This document shows, in pieces, positions 49,163 to 57,364 of a stretch of DNA of 64,000 nt. This stretch comes from DATBGO01 sp963840095. Lineage in GTDB: Bacteria; Actinomycetota; Actinomycetes; Streptosporangiales; Streptosporangiaceae. The notes beneath the pieces are model-generated. The model did not search any database. It was not told the origin of the DNA and saw only the letters and a program-made list of their open reading frames with translations. The translations under genes were made by a program, and so were the position numbers. Position 1 is the stretch's first letter. Every line of letters starts with the position of its first letter. The stretch is from positions 558,001 through 622,000 of the forward strand of contig CAWIXN010000002.1 of NCBI GenBank assembly GCA_963840095.1. The letters are read 5' to 3'.

Positions 49163-50551
49163 TCAGCCCGGGTCATCGACGGCGGCGCGGGCCGCGGCGG
49201 CGAGCCGCTCGACGCGGGCATGCAAGGCGCCGACGTGGCTGCGCGCCTCCGGCTTCATCAGGACGCTGCGCAGGATCGCGGCCCCGTCCCGGTCCGGAGC
49301 GACGTCCAGGCGGCGCCGGGCGAAACCGCTGGCCGGCGCCCGGAGCGTGCTAAGGAACACCGGATCGGCCTGGTCCTGCATGCCGCCCGCGAGCATCAGC
49401 GCGCTCGCCCGGTCGACGCCGGACATGCTGCGCGGCCGCGCGGCGAAATAGCAGACGATGTCGAGCTCAGGAGGCTGGTACAGCTCCAGCAGGCTCGATG
49501 CCCTGATCAGGTCCGACCAGTCAAGCGCGGCCTCGCGGCAGGCCGCCAGCACCCGGCCGAGACCGCCGGGGGTGGGTGGCAGCAGCCGGAATGTCAGCCA
49601 GAGGGCCGCCGCCGCTGCTCCCGCCCGGGAGCATTCCAGGCTGATCTCGCCCAGGTGCAGCTCGTCGGAGGTGAAGTAGGTGTACGGGGAGTCATGCAGG
49701 TACAGGCGGCCGACCTCCGGGTCGCGGAACAGGACCGCCCCGCAGCCGTAGGGCTGCAGCCCGTGCTTGTGCGGGTCGACGACCACGGAGTCACACTCGG
49801 CGATGGCCCGCCAGGGCGCGGCGTCGAGCCCGGTCCGGCCGGTCGCGCCGGCCAGCAGCGTGAAGAACCCGCCGTAGGCCGCATCGACGTGCACCCGCGC
49901 CCCGTGCCTGCGGGCGATGGCGAGCACCTCGTGCACAGGGTCGATCGCGCCCAGGCCGGTCGTGCCCGCGGTGGCGACGACGGTGCCGATCCGGCCCCCG
50001 CCCAGCGCGGCGTCGAGCGCGTCCAGGTCGAGCCGTCCGGCGCCGTCCACGCCGATCGCGGTACCCTCGACGCCGAGCACCCGGCACATCCGGGCATGGG
50101 TGTAGTGCGCTTCCTCGCTGTAGGCGACGCCCCGGCCCGGATGCAGCTCGCGCGCGATGTACAGCGCCTCGAGGTTCGCGATCGTGCCGCTGGTGGTCAG
50201 GTGGCCAAGGTGGGTGCCGAGGCCGAACATCTCGGCCAGCTGCGCGACCGCCTCCTTCTCCATCCGTGCGGTGGCCGGCCCGCCATCCAGCGCGTGGTTG
50301 TTCGGGTTGATGAGCATCGCCGTGAGGTAGCCGGCCACGGCGGCGGGGTGCGGCGGCTTCAGCATCTGGCCGGCGTACGACGGATGGAAGAACGGATAGT
50401 TCTCCCTCAGCCGCCCCGTGAACTCAGCGAACGCCTTGGCGAAACGCTCGTCGCTGACGCTCAGCGACTCGTCGGGCTCGAACCGGGCGAAGCCATCTTG
50501 CCAGCCGGCGATCGCCTCCGCGCCGCTGTCCAGCCAGTGCCGCAGGTCCAT
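49163..50551 (-). CDS. PLP-dependent group II amino-acid decarboxylase-like enzyme
   Basis: The 462-residue protein belongs to the pyridoxal-dependent decarboxylase family (glutamate/aromatic/tyrosine type). The PLP lysine is in DPHKHGLQPYGCG, the cofactor-stacking segment is THARMCRVLG, and the Asp of the pyridine-binding motif lies in VHVDAAYGGF. The N-terminal lid reads ENYPFFHPSYAGQMLKPPHPAAVAGY. The substrate is not evident; the family includes glutamate, aspartate and aromatic decarboxylases and aldehyde synthases. It begins 16 bp after the stop of the aminotransferase gene upstream. Confidence 0.83.
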   Translation of the reverse strand: MDLRHWLDSGAEAIAGWQDGFARFEPDESLSVSDERFAKAFAEFTGRLRENYPFFHPSYAGQMLKPPHPAAVAGYLTAMLINPNNHALDGGPATARMEKEAVAQLAEMFGLGTHLGHLTTSGTIANLEALYIARELHPGRGVAYSEEAHYTHARMCRVLGVEGTAIGVDGAGRLDLDALDAALGGGRIGTVVATAGTTGLGAIDPVHEVLAIARRHGARVHVDAAYGGFFTLLAGATGRTGLDAAPWRAIAECDSVVVDPHKHGLQPYGCGAVLFRDPEVGRLYLHDSPYTYFTSDELHLGEISLECSRAGAAAAALWLTFRLLPPTPGGLGRVLAACREAALDWSDLIRASSLLELYQPPELDIVCYFAARPRSMSGVDRASALMLAGGMQDQADPVFLSTLRAPASGFARRRLDVAPDRDGAAILRSVLMKPEARSHVGALHARVERLAAAARAAVDDPG

Positions 50552-50566
50552 CCCGCCTAGGCCCCC

Positions 50567-51736
50567 TCAGGAATTCTTGGCCCACTCGGTCAGGCGGGCC
50601 AGCGCCTCCTGCAAGACCTCGGTCCGCTTGCAGAACGCGAACCGCACCTGGGTCCGCCCGGCTTCGGGATCGTCATAGAACACGGCGCTCGGGATGGCGA
50701 CCACGCCGGCCCGCCGCGGCAGCTCCCGGCAGAACCGCACGCCATCCGTCTCGCCCAGCTGCCTGATGTCGGTGGTGATGAAATAGGTGCCGGCGGGCGG
50801 GTACACCTCGAAACCGGCCTCGGCCAGGCCCGCGCACAGCAGGTCCCGTTTGCCGCGCAGCTCGTCGGCCAGGCTGGCGAAATAGGCGCCAGGCATCCGC
50901 AGCGCGTCGGCGATCGCGTACTGGAACGGGCCGCCGCTGACGTAGGTGAGGAACTGCTTGACGCTGGTGACCGCGGACACCAGCTCGGCGGATGCGGTCA
51001 CCCAGCCGATCTTCCAGCCGGTGAAGGAGAACGTCTTGCCCGACGAGCTGATCGATACGGTGCGATCGGCCATCCCGGGCAGCGAGCCGATCGGCACATG
51101 CTCACCCGCGTACACCATGTGCTCGTAGACCTCGTCGGCGATCACGAGCAGATCATGCTCGCAGGCCAGCCCCGCGATCCCGGCCAGCTCCGCTCGGGTG
51201 AAAACCGACCCGGTCGGGTTGTGCGGCGAGTTGACCAGGATCAGCCTGGTACGCGGGGTCAGCGCCGCACGCAGCGCGTCGAGGTCGGGCCTGAAGTCGG
51301 GCGGCCGCAGCGTGACCGGCACGCGAACGCCGCCCGCCATCGCGATGCAGGCCGCATATGAGTCGTAGTAAGGCTCGAACGCGACGACCTCATCTCCCGG
51401 CTCGACCAGCGCGAGCAGCGCGGCCGCAACTGCCTCGGTGGCGCCCGTGGTCACGAGTACCTCGGTCGCTGGGTCGAAGGTCAGGCCGTAGAACCGCTGC
51501 TGATGATCCACGATGGCCTGCCGCAGCGCGGGGATGCCCGGCCCGGGCGGGTACTGGTTGCCGCGCCCGGCCAAGATCGCGTCGGCCGCCGCCTGAGCGA
51601 CCGAATGCGGCCCGTCGACATCCGGGAAGCCCTGGCCGAGGTTGACCGAGCCGGTCGCGACCGCGAGCGCCGACATCTCCGCGAAGATCGTCGTCCCTAC
51701 CCCGGCCGTCCGGCTACTGCGCAACTGTCGGTTCAC
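50567..51736 (-). CDS. class I/II aminotransferase (DapC-like or aspartate/methionine-type)
   Basis: The 389-residue PLP enzyme (fold type I) has its Schiff-base lysine in SSSGKTFSFTGWKIGW, the PLP-phosphate Arg two turns later, the NPTG substrate motif NSPHNPTGSVF and the PLP-pyridine Asp in VIADEVYEHMVY. The opening NLGQGFPDVDGP is typical of the subgroup that includes actinobacterial succinyl-diaminopimelate and methionine/kynurenine aminotransferases. It is upstream of and probably co-transcribed with the decarboxylase-like gene. Confidence 0.85.
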   Translation of the reverse strand: MNRQLRSSRTAGVGTTIFAEMSALAVATGSVNLGQGFPDVDGPHSVAQAAADAILAGRGNQYPPGPGIPALRQAIVDHQQRFYGLTFDPATEVLVTTGATEAVAAALLALVEPGDEVVAFEPYYDSYAACIAMAGGVRVPVTLRPPDFRPDLDALRAALTPRTRLILVNSPHNPTGSVFTRAELAGIAGLACEHDLLVIADEVYEHMVYAGEHVPIGSLPGMADRTVSISSSGKTFSFTGWKIGWVTASAELVSAVTSVKQFLTYVSGGPFQYAIADALRMPGAYFASLADELRGKRDLLCAGLAEAGFEVYPPAGTYFITTDIRQLGETDGVRFCRELPRRAGVVAIPSAVFYDDPEAGRTQVRFAFCKRTEVLQEALARLTEWAKNS

Positions 51737-51813
51737 CCCGCCATCAGATCACGCCGCTCCCTAGACCGGCATCCGCCGGCCCTCCGGCTCCGGATGACCC
51801 CGCTCCCCAGCCG

Positions 51814-51910
51814 GGCATCCGCCGGCTCTGCCGATCCGGGCGACATCCGCCGGCTCTGCCGATCCGGGCGACATCCGCCGGCTCTGCCGATCCGAGCGAC
51901 ATCCGCCGGC
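51814..51910 (+). repeat. 28-bp tandem repeat, 3.5 copies
   Basis: Three head-to-tail copies of a 28-bp unit (51814-51841, 51842-51869, 51870-51897) and about half a fourth copy lie upstream of the aminotransferase start. Units begin G-[AG]-CATCCGCCGG and differ by one or two bases. There is no spacer and no cas gene, so it is not a CRISPR array. Confidence 0.85.
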
Positions 51911-51940
51911 GTCCGGATCCAGTTCGCCACCCGTTGGCAG

Positions 51941-51995
51941 CTGATGGATTCGGGAATCCATCAGGAAATTCCTTACTGATTCCCGAATTCATCAG
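51941..51995. promoter_or_regulatory. large nested inverted repeat in the divergent gap
   Basis: CTGATGGATTCGGGAATC (51941-51958) and GATTCCCGAATTCATCAG (51978-51995) pair over 18 bp with one mismatch. The 19-nt loop itself includes AGGAAATTCCT, and the left arm is palindromic too (GGATTCGGGAATCC). It lies in the 537 bp gap between the divergent aminotransferase and NRDE genes. No U-run follows, so I regard it as a protein site or cruciform rather than a terminator. The region around it is clearly more AT-rich. Confidence 0.6.
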
Positions 51996-52128
51996 CCCGG
52001 CGCGCCGTGTTGGGTTGAAGGCAAGTCAAACTGCTGGGCTCAACGGTGCCTGTGGTGTTTACGGTGCCTGTGGTGCAAGAGATCGAAGGCCGACCGATCG
52101 GTGCCGACTTCCAGCGGCTAGCTGGCGG

Positions 52129-52194
52129 AGACGACGAGGGTGCCCGGCAGAGACGACGAGGGTGCCCGGCAGAGACGACGAGGCATGCTCGGCG
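52129..52194 (+). repeat. 22-bp tandem repeat, about 2.8 copies
   Basis: Two identical 22-bp units (52129-52150, 52151-52172; each begins AGACGACGAGGG) and a diverged third one follow head to tail in the gap before the NRDE protein gene. The stretch 51737-52273 otherwise contains no gene I can support. Confidence 0.8.
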
Positions 52195-52273
52195 GCAACG
52201 TAGCGGTACCGCGTGCGGGAGAAGGGGACGCCGGGGGAAGCTGGCGGGGCGGGGCGGGCGGTAGCGTCGTGCC

Positions 52274-53206
52274 GTGTGCCTGCTGATCACGCTGTTCAAG
52301 GTCGTGCCGTCCGCGCCGCTGATCGTCGCGGCCAACCGGGACGAGCGGTACGCACGCCCGGCCGTGGCGATCACCACGCTGCGCGCGGCCGGGCCCCGGG
52401 TGCTCGGCGGCCAGGATAAGGTCGCCGGGGGTACTTGGATGGCAGTAAACGAATACGGCGTGGTGGCCGGACTCACGAACCTGCCCTCGCCCCAGGGCAG
52501 GGACCCGGCCAAACGGTCCCGCGGCGAGCTCCCGGTCGCCCTCGCCGCCCACCAGGACGCGTCGGCGGCCGTGGCGTGGATCCTGGCCACCGTGAGCCCA
52601 TCGGACTACAACCCCTGCTGGCTGATCGTTGGTGACCGTGAGTCGCTGTTCTACGTGGACCTCACCGGCGGCCGCCGCCCGACCGCCCGTCAGCTGCCCG
52701 CCGGTACCTACGTGCTCGATAACGCGCCGCTGCTGCCGCCATCGGCCAAGGCAGCTCACGTTGCCGAGCTGATCACCAAGGCCAGGGCAGCGGGGGACGG
52801 TGACGTGCGCGACGCGCTGGCCGCGGTCTTGCGCGATCACTCACCCGTGCCCGCCGCGAGCCTGCGCGACCCGGGCGCGCCCGCGCCGGGCCGGCCAGAC
52901 CCGAGCCCGGAACCGCCGAGCCCGGAACCGCCGAGCCCGGAACCGCCGAGCCCGGAACCGCCGAGCCCGGAACCGCCGAGCCCGGAACCGCCGAGCCCGG
53001 AACCGCCGAGCCCGGAACCGCCGAGCCCGGAACGCCTGAGCCTGCTAAGGGCCTTGTCGGCGGCCTGTGTCCATGCCGACGGGTACGGGACCCGCTCGGC
53101 CATGATCGTGACCGTCGGAGCCGCTGGGCCGCCTTCGGTGCAGGTCTCGGACGGCCCGTCGTGCCAGGCGCCGCTGCTGGACGTCGGCGGGCTGTGGGCA
53201 GGCTGA
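52274..53206 (+). CDS. NRDE (TANGO2-type) family protein with SPEPP repeat insertion
   Basis: The 310-residue protein starts CLLITLFKVVPSAPLIVAANRDE, including the NRDE motif that names the family, and continues with GGTWMAVNEYGVVAGLTNL, typical of NRDE/TANGO2 proteins (Ntn-hydrolase-like fold with Cys2 as predicted nucleophile). Its reaction is unknown; TANGO2 homologues have been tied to haem handling. Residues about 210-254 are nine SPEPP repeats from a 15-bp DNA repeat between core strands. The GTG start is followed by Cys2, as the Ntn fold requires. Confidence 0.82.
   Translation: MCLLITLFKVVPSAPLIVAANRDERYARPAVAITTLRAAGPRVLGGQDKVAGGTWMAVNEYGVVAGLTNLPSPQGRDPAKRSRGELPVALAAHQDASAAVAWILATVSPSDYNPCWLIVGDRESLFYVDLTGGRRPTARQLPAGTYVLDNAPLLPPSAKAAHVAELITKARAAGDGDVRDALAAVLRDHSPVPAASLRDPGAPAPGRPDPSPEPPSPEPPSPEPPSPEPPSPEPPSPEPPSPEPPSPEPPSPERLSLLRALSAACVHADGYGTRSAMIVTVGAAGPPSVQVSDGPSCQAPLLDVGGLWAG
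52901..53035 (+). repeat. 15-bp tandem repeat, nine copies, encoding SPEPP
   Basis: Nine copies of CCGAGCCCGGAACCG run without gaps from 52901 to 53035; the last copy is changed in its final three bases. The unit is in frame, so copy-number change would alter the linker length but not the frame. It separates the N-terminal 200 residues of the NRDE protein from its last 60. Confidence 0.92.
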
Positions 53207-53260
53207 GCGAGCTACGGGCAGGTGAGCGGGCTGGGGGCAGGTGGGCGGGCTGTGGATGCG

Positions 53261-54370
53261 ATGCGCGAACAGGTGCTCGGGCCGCGCGCGCTCAACCGTG
53301 CGCTGCTCCAGCGCCAGCTGCTGGCGGAGCGGGCCAGCCTGACGCCGCTGCAGGTCATCGAGCACCTAGCTGGCCTGCAGGCCCAGGCACCCAACGCGCC
53401 CTACGTCGGCCTGTGGACCCGGCTGGAGTGCTTCGAGCCCGGCGACCTCGCGCTACTGATCACCGAGCGGGCGGCCGTGCGGACCCACCTCATGCGCAAC
53501 ACGATTCACCTGGTCAGTGCCGCCGACGGCGTGAACCTTCGCGGCCCGCTCCAGCCCGTCCTCGACCGTGGGTTCGCCAGCTCCCCGTTCGCCCGTAATG
53601 TCGCTGGTGCCGACCTCGATGCGGTGCTGGCCGCTGGGCGGGTGCTACTCGCGGAGCGGCCCCGCACCCGAGCTGAGCTGAGCCGGCTGCTGGGGCCGCG
53701 CTGGCCGGGCATCGATCCGCCGTCTCTGGCCTACGTGGTCACCCATCTGGAGCCGACCGTGCAGGTTCCCCCGCGCGGAGTCTGGGGTAAGACCGGCCAG
53801 GCCACCTACACCACGACCGAGGCCTGGCTTGGCCGCCGGGTCGAACGCGGCCAGGCACCCGAGGAACTCGTCACCAGGTACCTGGCCGCCTTCGGACCCG
53901 CTACCGTGGCCGATCTGCAGTCCTGGTGCGGGCTGACCCGGATGGGCGAGGTAGTCGACCGGCTCCGTCCTCAGCTGCGCACATTCCGCGGCGAGCAGGG
54001 GAACACGTACCTCGACCTGCTGGATGCTCCCCGGCCGGACCCGGAGACTCCGGTGCCGCCGCGGTTTCTGCCCGAATACGACAACATTCTCCTCTCGCAC
54101 GCCGACCGCAGCCGGGTCATCGCCCACGACCGCGCCGTGCCCCTCCCCCCGGGCCCGGGCGCGGCCAGCGGCACGGTGCTCATCGACGGGTTCTGGCGGG
54201 CGACCTGGAGGATAACCCGGCAGCGCGGTGCCGCGACCCTCAATGTTGCGACGTTCGACCGGCTGTCGGGCCGCCAGGCCGCGGCGGTGATCGAGGAAGG
54301 CAGCCGGTTGCTGGCGTTCGCGGCGGCCGGCGCGGGCGAGCACGACGTCCGGCTCGAAGCGTCTTCATGA
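53261..54370 (+). CDS. AlkZ-like winged-helix DNA glycosylase family protein
   Basis: The product (369 residues from ATG 53261) belongs to the winged-helix family (Pfam HTH_42) whose known members AlkZ and YcaQ unhook DNA crosslinks. The catalytic QxQ motif of AlkZ is present in GLQAQAPNAPYVGLW. Other conserved blocks are RTHLMRNTIHLV, RTRAELSRLLG, FLPEYDNILLSHADR and IDGFWRATWRI. It is predicted to act on alkylated or crosslinked DNA bases. ATG 53261 fits the family start (LGPRALNRALLQRQ follows at once); GTG starts at 53222 or 53252 would add up to 13 residues. Confidence 0.85.
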   Translation: MREQVLGPRALNRALLQRQLLAERASLTPLQVIEHLAGLQAQAPNAPYVGLWTRLECFEPGDLALLITERAAVRTHLMRNTIHLVSAADGVNLRGPLQPVLDRGFASSPFARNVAGADLDAVLAAGRVLLAERPRTRAELSRLLGPRWPGIDPPSLAYVVTHLEPTVQVPPRGVWGKTGQATYTTTEAWLGRRVERGQAPEELVTRYLAAFGPATVADLQSWCGLTRMGEVVDRLRPQLRTFRGEQGNTYLDLLDAPRPDPETPVPPRFLPEYDNILLSHADRSRVIAHDRAVPLPPGPGAASGTVLIDGFWRATWRITRQRGAATLNVATFDRLSGRQAAAVIEEGSRLLAFAAAGAGEHDVRLEASS

Positions 54371-54399
54371 CAGCCCGAAGTCGCCGCCGCCCTCTCATG

Positions 54400-54444
54400 A
54401 TCGTGACGACTTCTCCGCGAATAGCGCTGAGAAGTCGTCACGAT
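54400..54444. terminator. perfect 16-bp inverted repeat between convergent genes
   Basis: ATCGTGACGACTTCTC (54400-54415) and GAGAAGTCGTCACGAT (54429-54444) are exact reverse complements with a 13-nt loop. The site lies between the AlkZ-like gene ending at 54370 and the minus-strand lipoprotein gene ending at 54473. A bidirectional terminator is the likely function, although no T-run follows, which is common in actinomycetes. Confidence 0.8.
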
Positions 54445-54472
54445 AAGGGACAGGCCGCCCGGCGCGGATGGC

Positions 54473-55609
54473 TTAGGTGCCGCTGGTCAGGGTCACGCCC
54501 GGGCCCTGACGGCGTACCGTGCCCACGCCCGCGACCTGGTTGCCCGCCGATGCGACGACCAGTTTGCCCGGACTGCCGCTGAACTCGAGCCCGACGTCAC
54601 CCGGCCTGGCACCGACGATCACGTTGCCGGTGACAGACAGATAGCCGGTCCCGCCGTTTGCCTTGAGGATGGCGATGTAAACGTGACTGGCGCCGGCCGT
54701 CTCACCCAGATCGTTGGAGAGCTTGTTACGGGCGATCGTCGATCCCACGCCGCCCGTCATGACGCCGGCGATCCCGTACCAGGTCCCGGCGGCCTGCCTG
54801 GCACCGAAATCCTCGATGTAGTTGTCGGCGATCGTGGTCCCGTACAGGCCGACGGCGTTGATGCCGTCCGCGGCGTTGCCGTACAGATGGTTGCCCGAGA
54901 CGTCCCAGCCGGACGCGGTCTGCAGGTAAATAGCGTCCCGGCCGGACGACCCGATCTGGTTGGACTCCAGGTACCCGTCAGTGACGGCGGTCCGGGTGTC
55001 GGCCACCTCGAATCCGTAAGCTCCGCTGTGGCTGATGAAGTTGTTATCGAAACGGCTGTTCACGCTGGTGTTCGTGATCGGCCGGCCATCGGCCGCGACG
55101 GCAGTGTCCACGATCCCCGAGCCGCCGCAATCGCTCACGTCCACGTGCTCGACATCGACCTGCCAGTTCATCACGATGATGCCGTCGGTCGTCCCCGAGC
55201 CGTTGCACGCGACAGTCAGGTCCCGGATGGCGAGAGGGCTTCCGGTCGTCGCGGAATTGCCCTGGTAGGCAGCGGATGCGAGGACGTAGCGCATCGGGCC
55301 GCCCTGCCTGAGCACGGTGCCCGTGGTGCTGCCTCCGGCGTAGGTCCGGTCGCCGGGCAGCGTGACAGGCCGGGTGAGCAGGCAGGTCCCGCCTTTGATG
55401 CCGATGGCCGCGCCGGTGGGGCTCGCGTCGATCGCGCGCTGCAGGGTGGCGGCGTCGGACGGCCGGTCGGCGCAGCTGACGATAACGTCGCTGGGCGAAC
55501 CGGCCGCGGCGGGGCGGGCCCCGGATGCGCAGGCGGTGACGATGGACGACAGCGCGGCAATCCCTACCGCGGCCATCCACAGCGCCGTCGAGCGCCCCGC
55601 CGTGCCCAA
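54473..55609 (-). CDS. secreted lipoprotein with right-handed beta-helix repeats
   Basis: The 378-residue precursor has a signal sequence ending in the lipobox IVTAC, so Cys27 or so should be lipid-modified. The mature part has the beta-helix pattern of short repeated strands with Asn at turns (for example DNNFISHSGAYGFEV, ESNQIGSSGRDAIYL, SGNHLYGNAADGINAV, ADNYIEDFG, ARNKLSNDL, TGNVIVGA). Such proteins are often polysaccharide lyases, epimerases or adhesins. I do not see a catalytic motif. It lies convergent to the AlkZ-like gene. Confidence 0.8.
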   Translation of the reverse strand: MGTAGRSTALWMAAVGIAALSSIVTACASGARPAAAGSPSDVIVSCADRPSDAATLQRAIDASPTGAAIGIKGGTCLLTRPVTLPGDRTYAGGSTTGTVLRQGGPMRYVLASAAYQGNSATTGSPLAIRDLTVACNGSGTTDGIIVMNWQVDVEHVDVSDCGGSGIVDTAVAADGRPITNTSVNSRFDNNFISHSGAYGFEVADTRTAVTDGYLESNQIGSSGRDAIYLQTASGWDVSGNHLYGNAADGINAVGLYGTTIADNYIEDFGARQAAGTWYGIAGVMTGGVGSTIARNKLSNDLGETAGASHVYIAILKANGGTGYLSVTGNVIVGARPGDVGLEFSGSPGKLVVASAGNQVAGVGTVRRQGPGVTLTSGT

Positions 55610-55757
55610 CCTTCCCCCTCGTCAGCCCCTTCGTCAGCCCTCGTCAGCCTGGCCCCTCAGGCTGCCGCCGCCCGGCGTCACGATCTTGGCGGACGGCTGA
55701 CTAGACACAGCATTCCCGCAGGCTGGACCCTCAAGCAGGGAGCAGGGCTGCCCCCCC

Positions 55758-55879
55758 TATACTGGATCCATGAAGGTCAGGCCGCAGCACACCGCCGCTA
55801 CCGCGCGAGCTATCTGCTCGCCGGTTGCCGCTGCCTGACCTTTTCCACTGTTACCGGCGACCGGAAACGGCTCGCCGGT
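55758..55879 (+). promoter_or_regulatory. candidate attenuator: leaderless Ala-rich leader ORF plus alternative hairpins before the AlaRS-like gene
   Basis: TATACT at 55758-55763 is a good -10 element and the expected start point falls on ATG 55770. That ATG opens a 22-codon frame (55770-55838) with seven Ala codons, including GCC GCT GCC just before its stop. TCGCCGGT occurs twice, at 55818-55825 inside the leader ORF and at 55872-55879. ACCGGCGA at 55853-55860 can pair with either, so two hairpins exclude each other. Ribosome stalling at the Ala codons would decide which forms. The real start (GTG 55950) is 70 bp further down. No T-run follows the second hairpin. All regulatory reading is inference. 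Confidence 0.45.
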
Positions 55880-55949
55880 GCGTTACCTGACCCCTTGTTG
55901 ATGGCCGCGCCAGCGGTGCCTTTCCGGTGCCAATCGGAAGGAGCATCCT

Positions 55950-57119
55950 GTGAACACCGACCAGACCGTCCAGACCTTCATCGAGTTCTTCCGCGAGCGC
56001 GGGCATCAGCCGATCACCGGGAGCACGCTGCTGCCACCGCCGGGCGACCCGGTGCTCTTCACCACCTCGGGCATGCACCCGCTGACCCCCTACCTGGAGG
56101 GGCGGCCCCATCCGCTCGGCAGCCGGCTCGTCAACCTGCAGCGCTGCCTGCGTACCACCGATCTCGATGAGGTCGGCGACTATTCTCATCTGACCGTCTT
56201 CGAGATGCTGGGTTCCTGGTCGCTGGGCGACTACCCGGGCCCGCAGAGCCTGCGGTGGGGACTTGAGCTGCTTCGCGACGGGTTCGGCATCGGCCCGGAC
56301 CGGCTGCATGCGACCGTTTTCGGCGGTGATGAGCAGGTCGGCCCGGATACCGGCTCCGTGCAAACCTGGCGCGAGCTCGGCATCCCGGTCAGGCTAACCC
56401 GCGAGGACAACTGGTGGTCGAACGGCCCGACCGGCCCGTGCGGCCCGGACTCGGAATTGTTCGTCTGGACCGGCAGCACCACCCCGCAAGGGACTCCCGG
56501 CAGCGACCAGCGCTGGGTGGAGCTGTGGAACCACGTGATGATGCGGTACCGCCGCCTCGACGACGGCGGCCTGAAGCCGTTGATGCGGCCCAACGTGGAC
56601 ACCGGCATGGGACTGGAGCGGTTGCTGACGGTCCTGCAGGGCAAGCAGTCCGTCTTCGAGACCGATCTCCTCGAGCCTTGGATGACCATGGTTCAGAGCC
56701 TGTGGGACCCAGGTGAGCAGCCGCTGCGCCTGCTCAGCGATCATCTGCGGTCATGCGTGGTGGTCATCGGCGACGGGGTACGGCCGTCAAACACCGGCCG
56801 CGGCTACGTGCTGCGCCGCCTGATCCGCCGGGGGCTGACGACTCTGTGGCGCGACGACAGCTCGCGGACGCTCGGCGACCTGCCGATGCTCCTGATCGAG
56901 CAGACGCTGGGGCACTTCCGACAGCTGGTCGAGCCCGGCCAGGTCAGCGAGGTGCTCCTGGATGAGCAGCGGCGCTTCGGTGACCTGCTGATCCGCGGGC
57001 GGTCCGTGCTGTCCCGCCGCTCCGGCGGGCCACCGACCGAGGACGAGTTCCAGTATCTGCACGAGACCCACGGACTGCCGCGCGAAATAGTGGTCGGCCT
57101 GCTGTCCGAGCCGTTCTGA
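55950..57119 (+). CDS. short alanyl-tRNA-synthetase-related protein (catalytic part only)
   Basis: The 389-residue protein corresponds to the catalytic and middle domains of AlaRS (class IIc): FFRERGHQPITGSTLLPPPGDPVLFTTSGM at the start, motif 2 FEMLGSWSLGDY, the substrate loop GPTGPCGPDSE, motif 3 RPNVDTGMGLERL and the middle-domain GDGVRPSNTGRGYVLRRLIRRG. It ends where the normal enzyme goes on to the editing and C-Ala domains, which are absent, so it is less than half of a typical 880-residue AlaRS. It could be a specialised amino-acid ligase or a tRNA-dependent biosynthesis partner. GGAAGGAG precedes GTG 55950. Confidence 0.88.
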   Translation: MNTDQTVQTFIEFFRERGHQPITGSTLLPPPGDPVLFTTSGMHPLTPYLEGRPHPLGSRLVNLQRCLRTTDLDEVGDYSHLTVFEMLGSWSLGDYPGPQSLRWGLELLRDGFGIGPDRLHATVFGGDEQVGPDTGSVQTWRELGIPVRLTREDNWWSNGPTGPCGPDSELFVWTGSTTPQGTPGSDQRWVELWNHVMMRYRRLDDGGLKPLMRPNVDTGMGLERLLTVLQGKQSVFETDLLEPWMTMVQSLWDPGEQPLRLLSDHLRSCVVVIGDGVRPSNTGRGYVLRRLIRRGLTTLWRDDSSRTLGDLPMLLIEQTLGHFRQLVEPGQVSEVLLDEQRRFGDLLIRGRSVLSRRSGGPPTEDEFQYLHETHGLPREIVVGLLSEPF

Positions 57120-57177
57120 CCGGCACACGGGTTCCCGCGGCGGGGGAAGCGCCGGGACCCGAGCGGCTAGGCGGCGG

Positions 57178-57255
57178 CCAGGGCCGGGCGGCCAGGGGCG
57201 GGCGGCCAGGGGCGGGCGGCCAGGGGCGGGCGGCCAGGGGCGGGCGGCGGCCAGG
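57178..57255 (+). repeat. 14-bp G-rich tandem repeat, about five copies
   Basis: Four nearly perfect copies of CCAGGGGCGGGCGG and degenerate flanking units run from 57178 to 57255. One strand is strongly G-rich. The rest of the gap 57120-57364 contains no gene I can support. It lies just upstream of the frameshifted esterase and could have been part of its lost upstream region. Confidence 0.85.
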
Positions 57256-57364
57256 GCTGGGCGCATAGTCCCTTGGCCGGGTTGCGGGCACCTGAGTCGC
57301 AGCTCGATCGTTGTCCCGACCGCGGGGGCAACGGTACGGCGCGGGCGACGGGAGTGATCAATGC

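Noticed and set aside
51814..51910. CRISPR array
   Set aside because: The repeat units are directly adjacent with no spacers and no cas genes are in the window.
55770..55860. T-box riboswitch before the AlaRS-like gene (TACCGCG present)
   Set aside because: The TACCGCG lies inside the leader ORF, without the TGGNACC core, specifier loop or stem I that a T-box needs.
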